Source of the DNA: Marinobacter sp. F4216
GTDB lineage: Bacteria > Pseudomonadota > Gammaproteobacteria > Pseudomonadales > Oleiphilaceae
Assembly: GCF_019931195.1 (NCBI RefSeq)
Contig: NZ_JAIOUO010000002.1
Span: forward strand, 620,001-684,000
Direction: 5' to 3'
DNA length: 64,000 nucleotides
Below, in pieces: positions 39,706 to 48,090 of this stretch. Every line of letters begins with the position of its first letter. Position 1 is the stretch's first letter. The position numbers and the translations under genes are program-made. The notes beneath the pieces were generated by a model that worked only from the letters and a program-made list of their open reading frames with translations, did no database searches and was not told where the DNA came from.

Positions 39706-40812
39706 GTGAAGAAAGTTTCAATGTTTGCACTGTTGTGGTGCGTTTTATCGGGGCAGGCATGGGCGACTTCGTCAAGTGACGGTCTCCCTCATTGGCTGCA
39801 ATCCCGGGTTGAGCTTTCGGGCGCGTCGGAGAAAAGCAGCGACAACTTTAATGGTCATCTGAATCTGAACACCCGGGGACTCTTTTTTACCGACCACGTG
39901 TTTGGGGTGAAGTTCAAGAACGGGGTCAGCCGTCTTGCCGATCAGGACTCCGATAATCTTGGCTTTAGCTACGGCTTTCCGATGGGTAGCGCGCAAGTTG
40001 GTGTTGAAATGCTGCGCCGTGATTTTGAGGGTGACACCACGTCCGGCGGTGAGCGCTTTAATCACCGTCAGGACCAGAAATCAATGGTAGTTTCCGTTGC
40101 CCGCCCGCTCTTCACTTGGAATGATCTCCGTTTCAAAACCGTTGTTCGCCACGCAAGTGAGTATGAACAACGATTCGAGGCCGGAAGCTGGGATGAGAGC
40201 GCTAATGAAGAGCGCTCGTCCCTGACGGTTGATGCTTATGGGCGCCGAGATCTGCCTGCTGGTTTCAGTGCGAGCACCCGTCTTGCGGTATCCGCGGGTT
40301 CCGAGTTCCATCGGGTCGAGGATTCAGCCGGGGTGGAGGAGTCGTCTGCGGTTTTCCAAAAAGCCTCCCTGTCCTCGTCAATCAGCCGTCCTTTGAATAA
40401 CTGGCTGTTTGCTCTGGACGGGCATTACCAGATTGCGCCGTCTGAGTTGCCAGGTCGCGAGCACGTGGTTGTTGCGTCGTCGTCAATGATATCCGGGTTG
40501 AATGGCAGTTCGCTGTCCAGCCCAGAGGGCGGGTGGCTGAAGCTCAAGGCAGACAGCCCCTTGTTCAAAGTTCCTGGCGCTAAAGGCGTTCAGAGTAAGC
40601 TGCAGCTTGCTGCGTTGCGCGGATGGATTCCGGGTAACGAGGCCAACTCTGGCCAGTTTGGGCGGGCAAGCTCTGTTGAGGCTTCCCTGCAGCTGGAATC
40701 CCGAAACGTCGAAACGAACCTTTCCGTAGGCCGCATGGTTGAGTCGTCTGGCCATTCCATTGAGCAACCAGACTCCCCCGATTTTTCACTTTCCGTGCGC
40801 GTCACGCTCTAA
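39706..40812 (+). CDS. Uncharacterised outer-membrane beta-barrel protein
   Basis: A 368-residue protein with a signal peptide (about 20 residues, cut near AWA-TS) and then mostly alternating short strands rich in Ser/Arg/Phe, for instance LRFKTVVRHASEYEQRF and ASSVEASLQLESRNVETNLS, ending in FSLSVRVTL. Composition and the strand-like C-terminus suggest an outer-membrane barrel; the region resembles the barrel part of two-partner secretion transporters but has no POTRA domains. Function unknown. GTG start with AGGTAGGC nearby. A terminator follows. Confidence 0.65.
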   Translation: MKKVSMFALLWCVLSGQAWATSSSDGLPHWLQSRVELSGASEKSSDNFNGHLNLNTRGLFFTDHVFGVKFKNGVSRLADQDSDNLGFSYGFPMGSAQVGVEMLRRDFEGDTTSGGERFNHRQDQKSMVVSVARPLFTWNDLRFKTVVRHASEYEQRFEAGSWDESANEERSSLTVDAYGRRDLPAGFSASTRLAVSAGSEFHRVEDSAGVEESSAVFQKASLSSSISRPLNNWLFALDGHYQIAPSELPGREHVVVASSSMISGLNGSSLSSPEGGWLKLKADSPLFKVPGAKGVQSKLQLAALRGWIPGNEANSGQFGRASSVEASLQLESRNVETNLSVGRMVESSGHSIEQPDSPDFSLSVRVTL

Positions 40813-40827
40813 CTGAACGCACTCCCG

Positions 40828-40856
40828 CGCCGCCTGAGGGCGGCGTTCTTTGTTCT
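40828..40856 (+). terminator. Intrinsic terminator after the barrel protein gene
   Basis: CGCCGCC (40828-40834) pairs with GGCGGCG (40839-40845) around a 4-nt loop and is followed by TTCTTTGTTCT, a T-rich tail. Confidence 0.75.
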
Positions 40857-40900
40857 CTCTTCTATATTCCTCCAACCGTTGGCCGTGCTGGTCGGCTGTG

Positions 40901-40910
40901 TTGTCGACAA
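40901..40910. promoter_or_regulatory. GntR-type operator 1
   Basis: TTGTCGACAA is a perfect 10-base palindrome of the form TTGTNNACAA, the first of three copies before the gntR-prp operon. Confidence 0.7.
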
Positions 40911-40933
40911 AATTTCCGCCCGACTGCGTTAGT

Positions 40934-40965
40934 TTGTTGACAAAAAATGCCGTTGGGCGTAGTTT
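40934..40965 (+). promoter_or_regulatory. gntR/prp promoter with operator 2 over the -35 box
   Basis: TTGTTGACAA (40934-40943) is the second TTGTNNACAA site and contains a perfect -35 hexamer TTGACA at 40937-40942. A weak -10 (TAGTTT, 40960-40965) follows after 17 bases. A repressor bound here would directly block polymerase. Confidence 0.65.
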
Positions 40966-40985
40966 TCTTCTCGAAAACACTTTTA

Positions 40986-40995
40986 TTGTTAACAA
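40986..40995. promoter_or_regulatory. GntR-type operator 3, next to the start codon
   Basis: TTGTTAACAA is a perfect palindrome ending 3 bases before the ATG at 40999, where a ribosome-binding site would normally be. It fits autoregulation by the encoded GntR protein. Confidence 0.7.
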
Positions 40996-40998
40996 AAT

Positions 40999-41679
40999 AT
41001 GTCTCAAGCGGCAATTCAGTCCCAAACCCGAGCCGATGAAGCGTTTGATTGTCTGCAAACGTCGATCGTGAAAGGTGAACTTGCACCGGGCGAAAAAATT
41101 GGTGAAGTGGAGCTCTGCTCCCGCTTCAATCTCACTCGTGGCCCGCTTCGGGAAGCGTTGGGGCGGCTGGAGTCCCGGGGGTTGCTGGTGCGGCGGCCTC
41201 ATGCTGGCGTGAAGGTGGTTTCTCTCAGTGCCAGCGAACTCGTTGAACTCTATCGAATTCGGGAGGTCATGGAGGGGCTGGCTGCCCGTCAGGCCGCAGA
41301 GCGCATGACGGATGACGAAATTGCTGATCTGAAGGCAACCCTCGACAGTCACGAACGGATGATCGACGAGGCCCGTGGCCAGGCGTACTACCAGGCCGAG
41401 GGCGATTATGATTTCCATCACCGCATCGCGACAGGAAGCCGGAACACCAAACTGGCGCAAATGCTTCTGGGCGACCTTTATTACATGGTTCGCATGTATC
41501 GCTACCGCTTGAGTACGTCCGCAGGACGCCCGCACATGGCTCTGGGTGAGCATCGTCGTATTGTCGAGGCAATCGCCCAGAGAGACGGCGAACTCGCCGA
41601 ATTTCTGATGAAGCGGCATATCAACGCCGCGCGCCTGAATATTGAGAAAAAAATCCAGGAAGGTGTCTTAACCATCTAG
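40999..41679 (+). CDS. GntR/FadR-family regulator of the propionate operon
   Basis: A 226-residue regulator with an N-terminal winged helix ([20 protein letters not shown] and [18 protein letters not shown], about residues 25-70) and a C-terminal FCD ligand-binding domain rich in helices ([30 protein letters not shown]). FCD domains bind small carboxylates through metal-ligating histidines. It stands immediately before prpB on the same strand, the usual place of the prp repressor in Pseudomonas-like bacteria that do not use the E. coli PrpR. Methylcitrate is a plausible effector, by inference. Three TTGTNNACAA palindromes precede it. No normal ribosome-binding site is seen before the ATG. Confidence 0.88.
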   Translation: MSQAAIQSQTRADEAFDCLQTSIVKGELAPGEKIGEVELCSRFNLTRGPLREALGRLESRGLLVRRPHAGVKVVSLSASELVELYRIREVMEGLAARQAAERMTDDEIADLKATLDSHERMIDEARGQAYYQAEGDYDFHHRIATGSRNTKLAQMLLGDLYYMVRMYRYRLSTSAGRPHMALGEHRRIVEAIAQRDGELAEFLMKRHINAARLNIEKKIQEGVLTI

Positions 41680-41741
41680 TGGGATCGGATGTGGAAATGG
41701 CATTCCGATACAAACAAAGAATCAAACAAGAGGCTTATAAC

Positions 41742-42629
41742 ATGTCCACCAAACTGACTCCCGGCGCCCGTTTTCGTAAGGCCCTGCAAGAGAACCAGCC
41801 CCTGCAGATTGTGGGCACCATCAACGCCTACGCCGCCATGATGGCCGAACGCGTTGGCCATCAGGCCATCTACCTTTCCGGTGGTGGTGTCGCCAATGCC
41901 TCCTATGGATTGCCGGATCTGGGCATGACCACCATGAACGATGTGGTAGAGGATGTTCGCCGGATCACGAACGCCACGGACCTGCCTTTACTGGTGGATA
42001 TCGATACCGGTTGGGGTGGCGCGTTCAATATTGCCCGCACCATTCGAGAGATGGAAAAAGCCGGCGCTGCCGCGGTTCATATCGAAGATCAGGTAGCCCA
42101 GAAGCGCTGCGGACACCGTCCAAATAAGGAGATCGTCTCCAAGGAAGAAATGGTCGACCGTATCAAGGCCGCTGCCGACGCTCGCCAGGACGAGGATTTC
42201 TTCATCATGGCGCGTACCGATGCCTTCCAAAAAGAGGGGCTTGAAGCGGCGATTGATCGCGCCAAGGCCTGTATTGAAGCTGGGGCTGACGGCATTTTTG
42301 CCGAAGCGGTTCATGAGCTGTCGGACTACCGGGCGTTCGCCGATGCGCTGGATGTGCCCCTCCTCGCCAATATCACCGAGTTTGGTGCCACGCCGCTCTA
42401 TAACAAGAAGGAGCTCGCAGATGCTGGCGCCGGCATGGTCCTGTATCCGCTCAGTGCCTTCCGGGCCATGAACAAGGCAGCGCTTGCGGTCTATCAGAAC
42501 ATTCTCGAAAAAGGCGATCAAAAGGATGTGGTAGACCTCATGCAGACCCGTATGGAGCTCTACGATTTCCTGAACTATCACGAATTCGAGCAAAAGCTGG
42601 ATCAGCTGTTCGCCCAGAACAAGTCGTAA
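41742..42629 (+). CDS. prpB: 2-methylisocitrate lyase
   Basis: PrpB splits 2-methylisocitrate into pyruvate and succinate, the last step of the methylcitrate cycle. The 295-residue protein of the isocitrate-lyase superfamily has [18 protein letters not shown], the metal site [10 protein letters not shown] and the catalytic loop [13 protein letters not shown] with Cys123. The ATG at 41742 follows AAGAGG and gives the family N-terminus [15 protein letters not shown]; a longer frame starting at 41679 overlaps the gntR stop. prpC follows after 27 bases. Confidence 0.95.
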   Translation: MSTKLTPGARFRKALQENQPLQIVGTINAYAAMMAERVGHQAIYLSGGGVANASYGLPDLGMTTMNDVVEDVRRITNATDLPLLVDIDTGWGGAFNIARTIREMEKAGAAAVHIEDQVAQKRCGHRPNKEIVSKEEMVDRIKAAADARQDEDFFIMARTDAFQKEGLEAAIDRAKACIEAGADGIFAEAVHELSDYRAFADALDVPLLANITEFGATPLYNKKELADAGAGMVLYPLSAFRAMNKAALAVYQNILEKGDQKDVVDLMQTRMELYDFLNYHEFEQKLDQLFAQNKS

Positions 42630-42656
42630 ACCACGAAAGATTAAGGGAGAGAGACA

Positions 42657-43790
42657 ATGGCAGAAGCAAAGAAATTAGGTGGTGCCGGGCTGCGCGGCCA
42701 GGTGGCGGGCGAAACGGCACTGTGCACCGTGGGTAAGACCGGTGCTGGTTTGACCTACCGTGGTTACGACATTACGGATCTGGCGGAAAATGCCCAGTTT
42801 GAAGAAGTAGCCTACCTTCTGCTGCGCGGCAAACTGCCCAACCAGCAGGAGCTGGACGAATACAAAGACAAGCTGCAGAGCCTTCGTAGCCTGCCGGATG
42901 CGTTGAAGCTGGTACTTGAGCAGATTCCCAAAGACGCCCATCCGATGGATGTAATGCGGACCGGTTGTTCCATGCTGGGTAATCTCGAAACCGAGAATGA
43001 CTTCAGCGAGCAGGACGACAAAATTGACCGCATGCTGGCCGTATTCCCGGCGATCATTACCTACTGGTATCGGTTTGCCCAAGAGGGTGTTCGTATTGAT
43101 ACTGCGAATACCGAAAGCGACTCCATTGGTGGTGTGTTCCTGGAGCTGTTGCATGGCAAAAAGCCGAGTGCGCTCCATGAGCGCGTTATGAATGTCTCGC
43201 TCATTCTGTACGCAGAGCATGAATTCAACGCTTCCACCTTCACCGCACGGGTTTGCGCCTCGACACTCTCCGACATTCATAGCTGTGTGACCGGCGCTAT
43301 CGGCTCACTGCGCGGTCCGCTGCACGGTGGAGCCAACGAAGCGGCCATGGCACTGATCCAGAAGTTCCAGACGCCGGAAGAGGCAGAGCAGGGCCTGATG
43401 GGCATGCTGGAGCGCAAAGAGAAGATCATGGGCTTTGGTCACGCGATCTATAGCGATTCCGATCCCCGTAACGCGATCATCAAGAAGTGGTCTGAGCAGT
43501 TGGCCGAGGAAGTGGGGGATACCGTGCTGTATCCGGTCTCGGTCCGTTGTGAAGAAGTGATGTGGCGCGAGAAAAAGCTGTTCTGTAACGCCGATTTCTT
43601 CCACGCATCCGCCTACCACTTCATGGGCATTCCGACCGAGCTGTTCACGCCGATTTTCGTGATGTCCCGGGTGTCTGGCTGGGCGGCTCATGTGAAAGAG
43701 CAGCGTGCCAACAACCGCATTATACGTCCAAGCGCTGACTACACAGGGCCGGAATCCTGTGAATGGCAGCCCATTGAGAAGCGGGCCTGA
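42657..43790 (+). CDS. prpC: 2-methylcitrate synthase
   Basis: PrpC condenses propionyl-CoA with oxaloacetate. The 377-residue citrate-synthase-fold protein has the catalytic histidines in LHSC-type and GPLHGGANEAAM blocks, MGFGHAIYSDSDPRN, and the short N-terminus (GGAGLRGQVAGETALCTVG) typical of methylcitrate synthases rather than the housekeeping hexameric citrate synthase. AAGGGAGAGAG precedes the ATG. A hairpin with a T-rich tail separates it from acnD. Confidence 0.93.
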   Translation: MAEAKKLGGAGLRGQVAGETALCTVGKTGAGLTYRGYDITDLAENAQFEEVAYLLLRGKLPNQQELDEYKDKLQSLRSLPDALKLVLEQIPKDAHPMDVMRTGCSMLGNLETENDFSEQDDKIDRMLAVFPAIITYWYRFAQEGVRIDTANTESDSIGGVFLELLHGKKPSALHERVMNVSLILYAEHEFNASTFTARVCASTLSDIHSCVTGAIGSLRGPLHGGANEAAMALIQKFQTPEEAEQGLMGMLERKEKIMGFGHAIYSDSDPRNAIIKKWSEQLAEEVGDTVLYPVSVRCEEVMWREKKLFCNADFFHASAYHFMGIPTELFTPIFVMSRVSGWAAHVKEQRANNRIIRPSADYTGPESCEWQPIEKRA

Positions 43791-43800
43791 TGCATGGCCT

Positions 43801-43836
43801 GGGCACCCTGAACCGAGGGTGCCCTTTCTGTTTCTG
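43801..43836 (+). terminator. Hairpin between prpC and acnD
   Basis: GGGCACCCT (43801-43809) pairs perfectly with AGGGTGCCC (43816-43824) around GAACCG and is followed by TTTCTGTTTCT. It lies inside the prp operon, so it probably dampens rather than ends transcription, or acnD-prpF have a second promoter. Confidence 0.65.
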
Positions 43837-43865
43837 TCAAAGCATTCTTTTGTGAGTTTTTGATC

Positions 43866-46463
43866 ATGAATACCCAAAATCGCAAGCAGCTTCCCGGATC
43901 CGAACTCGACTATTTCGACACCCGGCAGGCGGTCGAGGACATTCAGGCGGGAGCCTATGACAAACTGCCATACACCTCCCGAATTCTTGCCGAGCAGCTG
44001 GTGCGCCGCTGCAACCCCGAACTGTTGACTGACGCGCTCAAACAGCTGATCGAGCGCCGCCGTGACCTGGACTTTCCCTGGTACCCTGCGCGTGTGGTGT
44101 GCCACGACATTCTTGGCCAGACGGCACTGGTGGACCTGGCCGGACTGCGTGATGCCATTGCCGAGCAGGGCGGTGATCCCGCCAAGGTTAACCCGGTGGT
44201 GCCAACCCAGCTGATCGTGGATCACTCGCTGGCGGTTGAGCATGCCGGTTTCGAGAAGGATGCCTTCGAGAAGAACCGGGCTATCGAGGATCGTCGGAAT
44301 GACGACCGTTTCCACTTTATCAACTGGACCAAAACCGCGTTCAAGAACGTGGATGTGATTCCCCCTGGCAACGGCATCATGCACCAGATCAATCTGGAGA
44401 AGATGTCGCCGGTGGTACAGGTTCGTAATGGCGTCGCCTTCCCGGACACCTGTGTGGGTACCGACAGCCATACCCCGATGGTAGATGCTCTTGGCGTTAT
44501 CTCGGTTGGTGTTGGTGGCCTGGAAGCCGAGAGTGTGATGCTGGGTCGTGCTTCCATGATGCGGCTTCCGGATATCGTTGGTGTCGAGTTAACCGGCAAG
44601 CTGAAACCTGGTATTACCAGTACCGATATGGTTCTGGCGCTGACCGAGTTCCTGCGAAAAGAGCGTGTCGTTGGCGCCTATCTGGAGTTTTATGGTTCTG
44701 GCGCTGACAGCCTGAGCGTGGGCGACCGTGCCACGATTTCCAACATGACGCCGGAGTATGGCGCCACGGCGGCGATGTTCTACATCGATGGCCAGACCAT
44801 CGATTACCTGAAGCTGACCGGCCGCGATGATGAGCAAGTAGAGCTGGTCGAGAAGTACGCCAGGCATACGGGACTCTGGGCGGACAGTCTGAAGAGCGCG
44901 GAATACGAGCGCGTCCTGACGTTTGATCTTTCTTCCGTTGAGCGAACGCTGGCAGGCCCCTCCAATCCTCATGCACACTTGCCGACATCCGAGTTGGCAC
45001 AGCGCGGCATTGCCGGTGAGTGGGAGCAGGAAGACGACAAGATGCCGGACGGCGCCGTCATCATTGCCGCTATCACTAGCTGTACCAACACCTCCAACCC
45101 TCGCAACATGGTGGCGGCGGGCCTCATTGCCCGCAATGCCAACAAGTTGGGCCTGACTCGCAAACCCTGGGTCAAGTCGTCGCTGGCTCCGGGTTCCAAG
45201 ACGGTCAAAATGTACCTGGAAGAGGCCAACTTGCTGCCAGAGCTGGAAGACCTGGGCTTTGGTGTCGTGGCGTTTGCCTGTACCACCTGTAACGGCATGA
45301 GTGGAGCGCTTGATCCGAAGATTCAGGAAGAAATCATCGATCGGGACCTGTACTCAGTGGCCGTACTGTCCGGCAACCGTAACTTCGATGGCCGGATACA
45401 CCCGTACGCCAAGCAGGCGTTCCTCGCATCACCGCCGCTGGTGGTGGCTTATGCGATTGCCGGAACCATCCGTTTTGATATCGAAAAAGATGCGCTTGGT
45501 TACGACAAAGACGGCAACCCCGTCACCCTGAAGGATATCTGGCCGAGTGACGAAGAGATTGATGCCATCGTCAAGAGTTCGGTAAAGCCGGAGCAGTTCC
45601 GTCAAACCTACATCCCGATGTTCGATGTGACCAGGGAGGCCCAGGCTGCAAGTGACCCGCTTTATCAGTGGCGTCCGCAGAGCACCTATATCCGCCGCCC
45701 ACCGTATTGGGAAGGCGCACTGGCTGGCGAGAAATCCCTCAAGGGTATGCGGCCACTGGCGATCCTGCCGGACAACATCACCACGGATCACCTGTCGCCG
45801 TCCAATGCCATCCTGGCCAGCAGTGCGGCCGGCGAGTATCTGGCGAAAATGGGCCTGCCGGAGGAAGACTTCAACTCCTACGCGACCCACCGGGGCGACC
45901 ATCTGACTGCCCAGCGGGCCACATTTGCCAACCCGAAACTGTTCAATGAAATGGTGACGGACGACAGTGGCAACGTTAAGCAGGGCTCCCTCGCTCGGGT
46001 CGAGCCGGAAGGTAAGGTCACCCGGATGTGGGAAGCGATCGAAACCTATATGGACCGCAAGCAGCCTCTGATCGTTATTGCTGGCGCTGACTACGGGCAG
46101 GGCTCCTCCCGTGACTGGGCTGCCAAAGGTGTGGCTCTGGCTGGCGTGGAAGCCATCGTGGCGGAAGGTTTCGAGCGTATCCATCGCACCAATCTAGTGG
46201 GAATGGGAGTTATGCCTCTTCAGTTTGAAGAAGGAACGACTCGCAAGACGCTGGCTCTCGACGGAACCGAAACCTTTGACGTCGAGGGTACGCCGGCTCC
46301 CCGGGCCCAGCTGACTCTGGTGATTCATCGAAAGAACGGAAGCACCGAGCATGTTCCGGTGATCTGCCGCCTCGATACGGCCGAGGAAGTCTCCATTTAT
46401 CAGGCTGGGGGCGTGCTCCAGCGCTTCGCCAAGGACTTCCTCGAAGCTGAGGGGGCGGCATGA
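43866..46463 (+). CDS. acnD: 2-methylcitrate dehydratase, Fe/S-dependent
   Basis: AcnD dehydrates 2-methylcitrate to a methylaconitate isomer, replacing PrpD in many proteobacteria. The 865-residue aconitase-fold protein has the cluster ligands in ITSCTNTSNPRNM and ACTTCNGMSG, the FPDTCVGTDSHTPMVDALG block and the swivel-domain GADYGQGSSRDWAAKG. The pairing with prpF next door separates AcnD from ordinary aconitase A. The ATG at 43866 is used; a TTG at 43860 only adds two residues. The stop overlaps the prpF start by 4 bases (ATGA). Confidence 0.93.
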   Translation: MNTQNRKQLPGSELDYFDTRQAVEDIQAGAYDKLPYTSRILAEQLVRRCNPELLTDALKQLIERRRDLDFPWYPARVVCHDILGQTALVDLAGLRDAIAEQGGDPAKVNPVVPTQLIVDHSLAVEHAGFEKDAFEKNRAIEDRRNDDRFHFINWTKTAFKNVDVIPPGNGIMHQINLEKMSPVVQVRNGVAFPDTCVGTDSHTPMVDALGVISVGVGGLEAESVMLGRASMMRLPDIVGVELTGKLKPGITSTDMVLALTEFLRKERVVGAYLEFYGSGADSLSVGDRATISNMTPEYGATAAMFYIDGQTIDYLKLTGRDDEQVELVEKYARHTGLWADSLKSAEYERVLTFDLSSVERTLAGPSNPHAHLPTSELAQRGIAGEWEQEDDKMPDGAVIIAAITSCTNTSNPRNMVAAGLIARNANKLGLTRKPWVKSSLAPGSKTVKMYLEEANLLPELEDLGFGVVAFACTTCNGMSGALDPKIQEEIIDRDLYSVAVLSGNRNFDGRIHPYAKQAFLASPPLVVAYAIAGTIRFDIEKDALGYDKDGNPVTLKDIWPSDEEIDAIVKSSVKPEQFRQTYIPMFDVTREAQAASDPLYQWRPQSTYIRRPPYWEGALAGEKSLKGMRPLAILPDNITTDHLSPSNAILASSAAGEYLAKMGLPEEDFNSYATHRGDHLTAQRATFANPKLFNEMVTDDSGNVKQGSLARVEPEGKVTRMWEAIETYMDRKQPLIVIAGADYGQGSSRDWAAKGVALAGVEAIVAEGFERIHRTNLVGMGVMPLQFEEGTTRKTLALDGTETFDVEGTPAPRAQLTLVIHRKNGSTEHVPVICRLDTAEEVSIYQAGGVLQRFAKDFLEAEGAA

Positions 46464-47641
46464 CACACGTACCACAAATCAAGGTCCCCGCAACCTACAT
46501 GCGGGGCGGAACGAGTAAGGGCGTGTTCTTCCGGCTGCAGGACTTGCCGGAAGCAGCGCAAGTCCCGGGACAAGCCCGGGACAAGCTCCTACTCAGGGTA
46601 ATCGGCAGCCCGGACCCCTACCAGAAGCAGATCGATGGAATGGGCGGGGCTACCTCGAGCACCAGTAAAACGGTGATCCTGTCCGAGCCCACCCAGCCGG
46701 AGCACGATGTCGACTACCTGTTTGGGCAAGTGTCGATCGACAAGCCATTTGTGGACTGGAGCGGGAACTGCGGGAACCTCACGGCTGCCGTTGGTGCGTT
46801 CGCCATTAACAGCGGATTTGTTGATGCTGGGCGGATTCCGGAAAACGGAATCTGTACTGTACGAATCTGGCAGGCAAACATTAAGAAAACTATTATTGCC
46901 CACGTACCTGTCACGGCAGGCGAGGTCCAGGAGACCGGAGATTTCGAGTTAGATGGTGTCACTTTTCCTGCTGCTGAGGTTCTAATCGACTTCATGGACC
47001 CGGCCGACGGGGAGGGTTCCATGTTCCCGACAGGGAACGTGGTTGATGAGCTGGAGGTTCCGGGCGTTGGCATGTTGAACGCAACGATGATCAATGCCGG
47101 TATCCCGACCATTTTCATCAACGCCCAGGAGATTGGATACACCGGCACCGAGTTACAGGATGCCATCAACGGAGATCCGAAGGCGCTGGCCATGTTCGAG
47201 GCGATCCGGGCCCATGGGGCGGTGCGGATGGGGCTGATTTCCAGTGTCGAAGAAGCCGCGGCTCGACAGCACACGCCCAAGGTGGCCTTTATCGCTCCAC
47301 CCTCGGATTATGTGTCCTCCAGTGGTAAAGATATTGGAGCCGATGACATTGATGTTCTGGTTCGCGCTCTATCCATGGGCAAGCTGCACCACGCCATGAT
47401 GGGAACGGCCGCCGTCGCGATCGCCACGGCCGCCGCCGTACCGGGCACGCTGGTGAATCTGGCTGCAGGTGGGGGAGAGCGGCATGAGGTGACCTTTGGT
47501 CATCCCTCAGGGACGTTGCGGGTTGGTGCTTCAGCTCGGAAAGACGGCGACGCGTGGGTGGCAGAAAAAGCCTCCATGAGTCGAAGTGCCCGTATCCTGA
47601 TGGAGGGCTGGGTTCGCGTCCCTTCGGACCATCTGGCCTAG
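46460..47641 (+). CDS. prpF: 2-methylaconitate cis-trans isomerase
   Basis: PrpF isomerises the product of AcnD so that aconitase can hydrate it to 2-methylisocitrate. The 393-residue protein has the double diaminopimelate-epimerase fold with YMRGGTSKGVFF, GMGGATSSTSKTV (lysine thought to take part in catalysis), SGNCGNLTAAVGAFAI (cysteine) and LHHAMMGTAAVAIATAAAVPG. It is translationally coupled to acnD and ends the operon. Confidence 0.95.
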   Translation: MTHVPQIKVPATYMRGGTSKGVFFRLQDLPEAAQVPGQARDKLLLRVIGSPDPYQKQIDGMGGATSSTSKTVILSEPTQPEHDVDYLFGQVSIDKPFVDWSGNCGNLTAAVGAFAINSGFVDAGRIPENGICTVRIWQANIKKTIIAHVPVTAGEVQETGDFELDGVTFPAAEVLIDFMDPADGEGSMFPTGNVVDELEVPGVGMLNATMINAGIPTIFINAQEIGYTGTELQDAINGDPKALAMFEAIRAHGAVRMGLISSVEEAAARQHTPKVAFIAPPSDYVSSSGKDIGADDIDVLVRALSMGKLHHAMMGTAAVAIATAAAVPGTLVNLAAGGGERHEVTFGHPSGTLRVGASARKDGDAWVAEKASMSRSARILMEGWVRVPSDHLA

Positions 47642-48090
47642 CGCTATCGTTGCCTGAAGTACCGTCGGCAGCGATCGGCGGTACTCCAGGTAAAGGCCCA
47701 ACTGAGATTCGGATATTCTCCCGGTTCCCCACCACTTTGCAGCAAGGCCCGGTGCATCCATTGATGCCAGGGTGATGGCTGCTCCGAAAACTTTGTTCTG
47801 CCAATTAAGCACGGGGACGACAGTCGTTTTCAGAACTTTCCCCTTGTTTTCCGGCGGCACGATTCTGGTCAAAGCGTACTAATTTCTGTTGTTTTTCCTT
47901 TTTCGGCTTGTGTCAAGATTATTTACAGGCTGCTCGCTGCCTTGGGGGGCTTGATGTCGCCTCTAGAACTAGCGTACCAAACGTGATACAGGTGGTTGCA
48001 GTTACAAAAAATTGCATTACACTCATGCTTGTTTCGACGCTTCGTTGCAATGGATGAACGGGGCCGTAAAAGATAACAAAAGGAGTCGAC
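47642..48090. other. 449-base gap between prpF and the polysaccharide locus
   Basis: No well-supported gene. TACCGTC (47660-47666) pairs with GGCGGTA (47677-47683) as a weak hairpin just after prpF. On the minus strand 47642-47872 reads as about 77 protein-like residues (for example VLNWQNKVFGAAITLASMDA and LGLYLEYRRSLPTVLQATIA) with an in-frame stop just upstream, possibly a gene remnant. A modest promoter for the polysaccharide genes lies at 47996-48023. Confidence 0.4.
47996..48023 (+). promoter_or_regulatory. Candidate promoter of the polysaccharide operon
   Basis: TTGCAG (47996-48001) and TACACT (48018-48023) are separated by 16 bases. The match is only moderate; it would give a leader of about 60 nt. 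Confidence 0.35.

Noticed and set aside
47677..47683. GGCGGTA as an ops/JUMPstart element for RfaH before the polysaccharide genes
   Set aside because: The match stops after seven bases, it lies about 400 bases from the first gene, and it is better explained as half of a hairpin after prpF.
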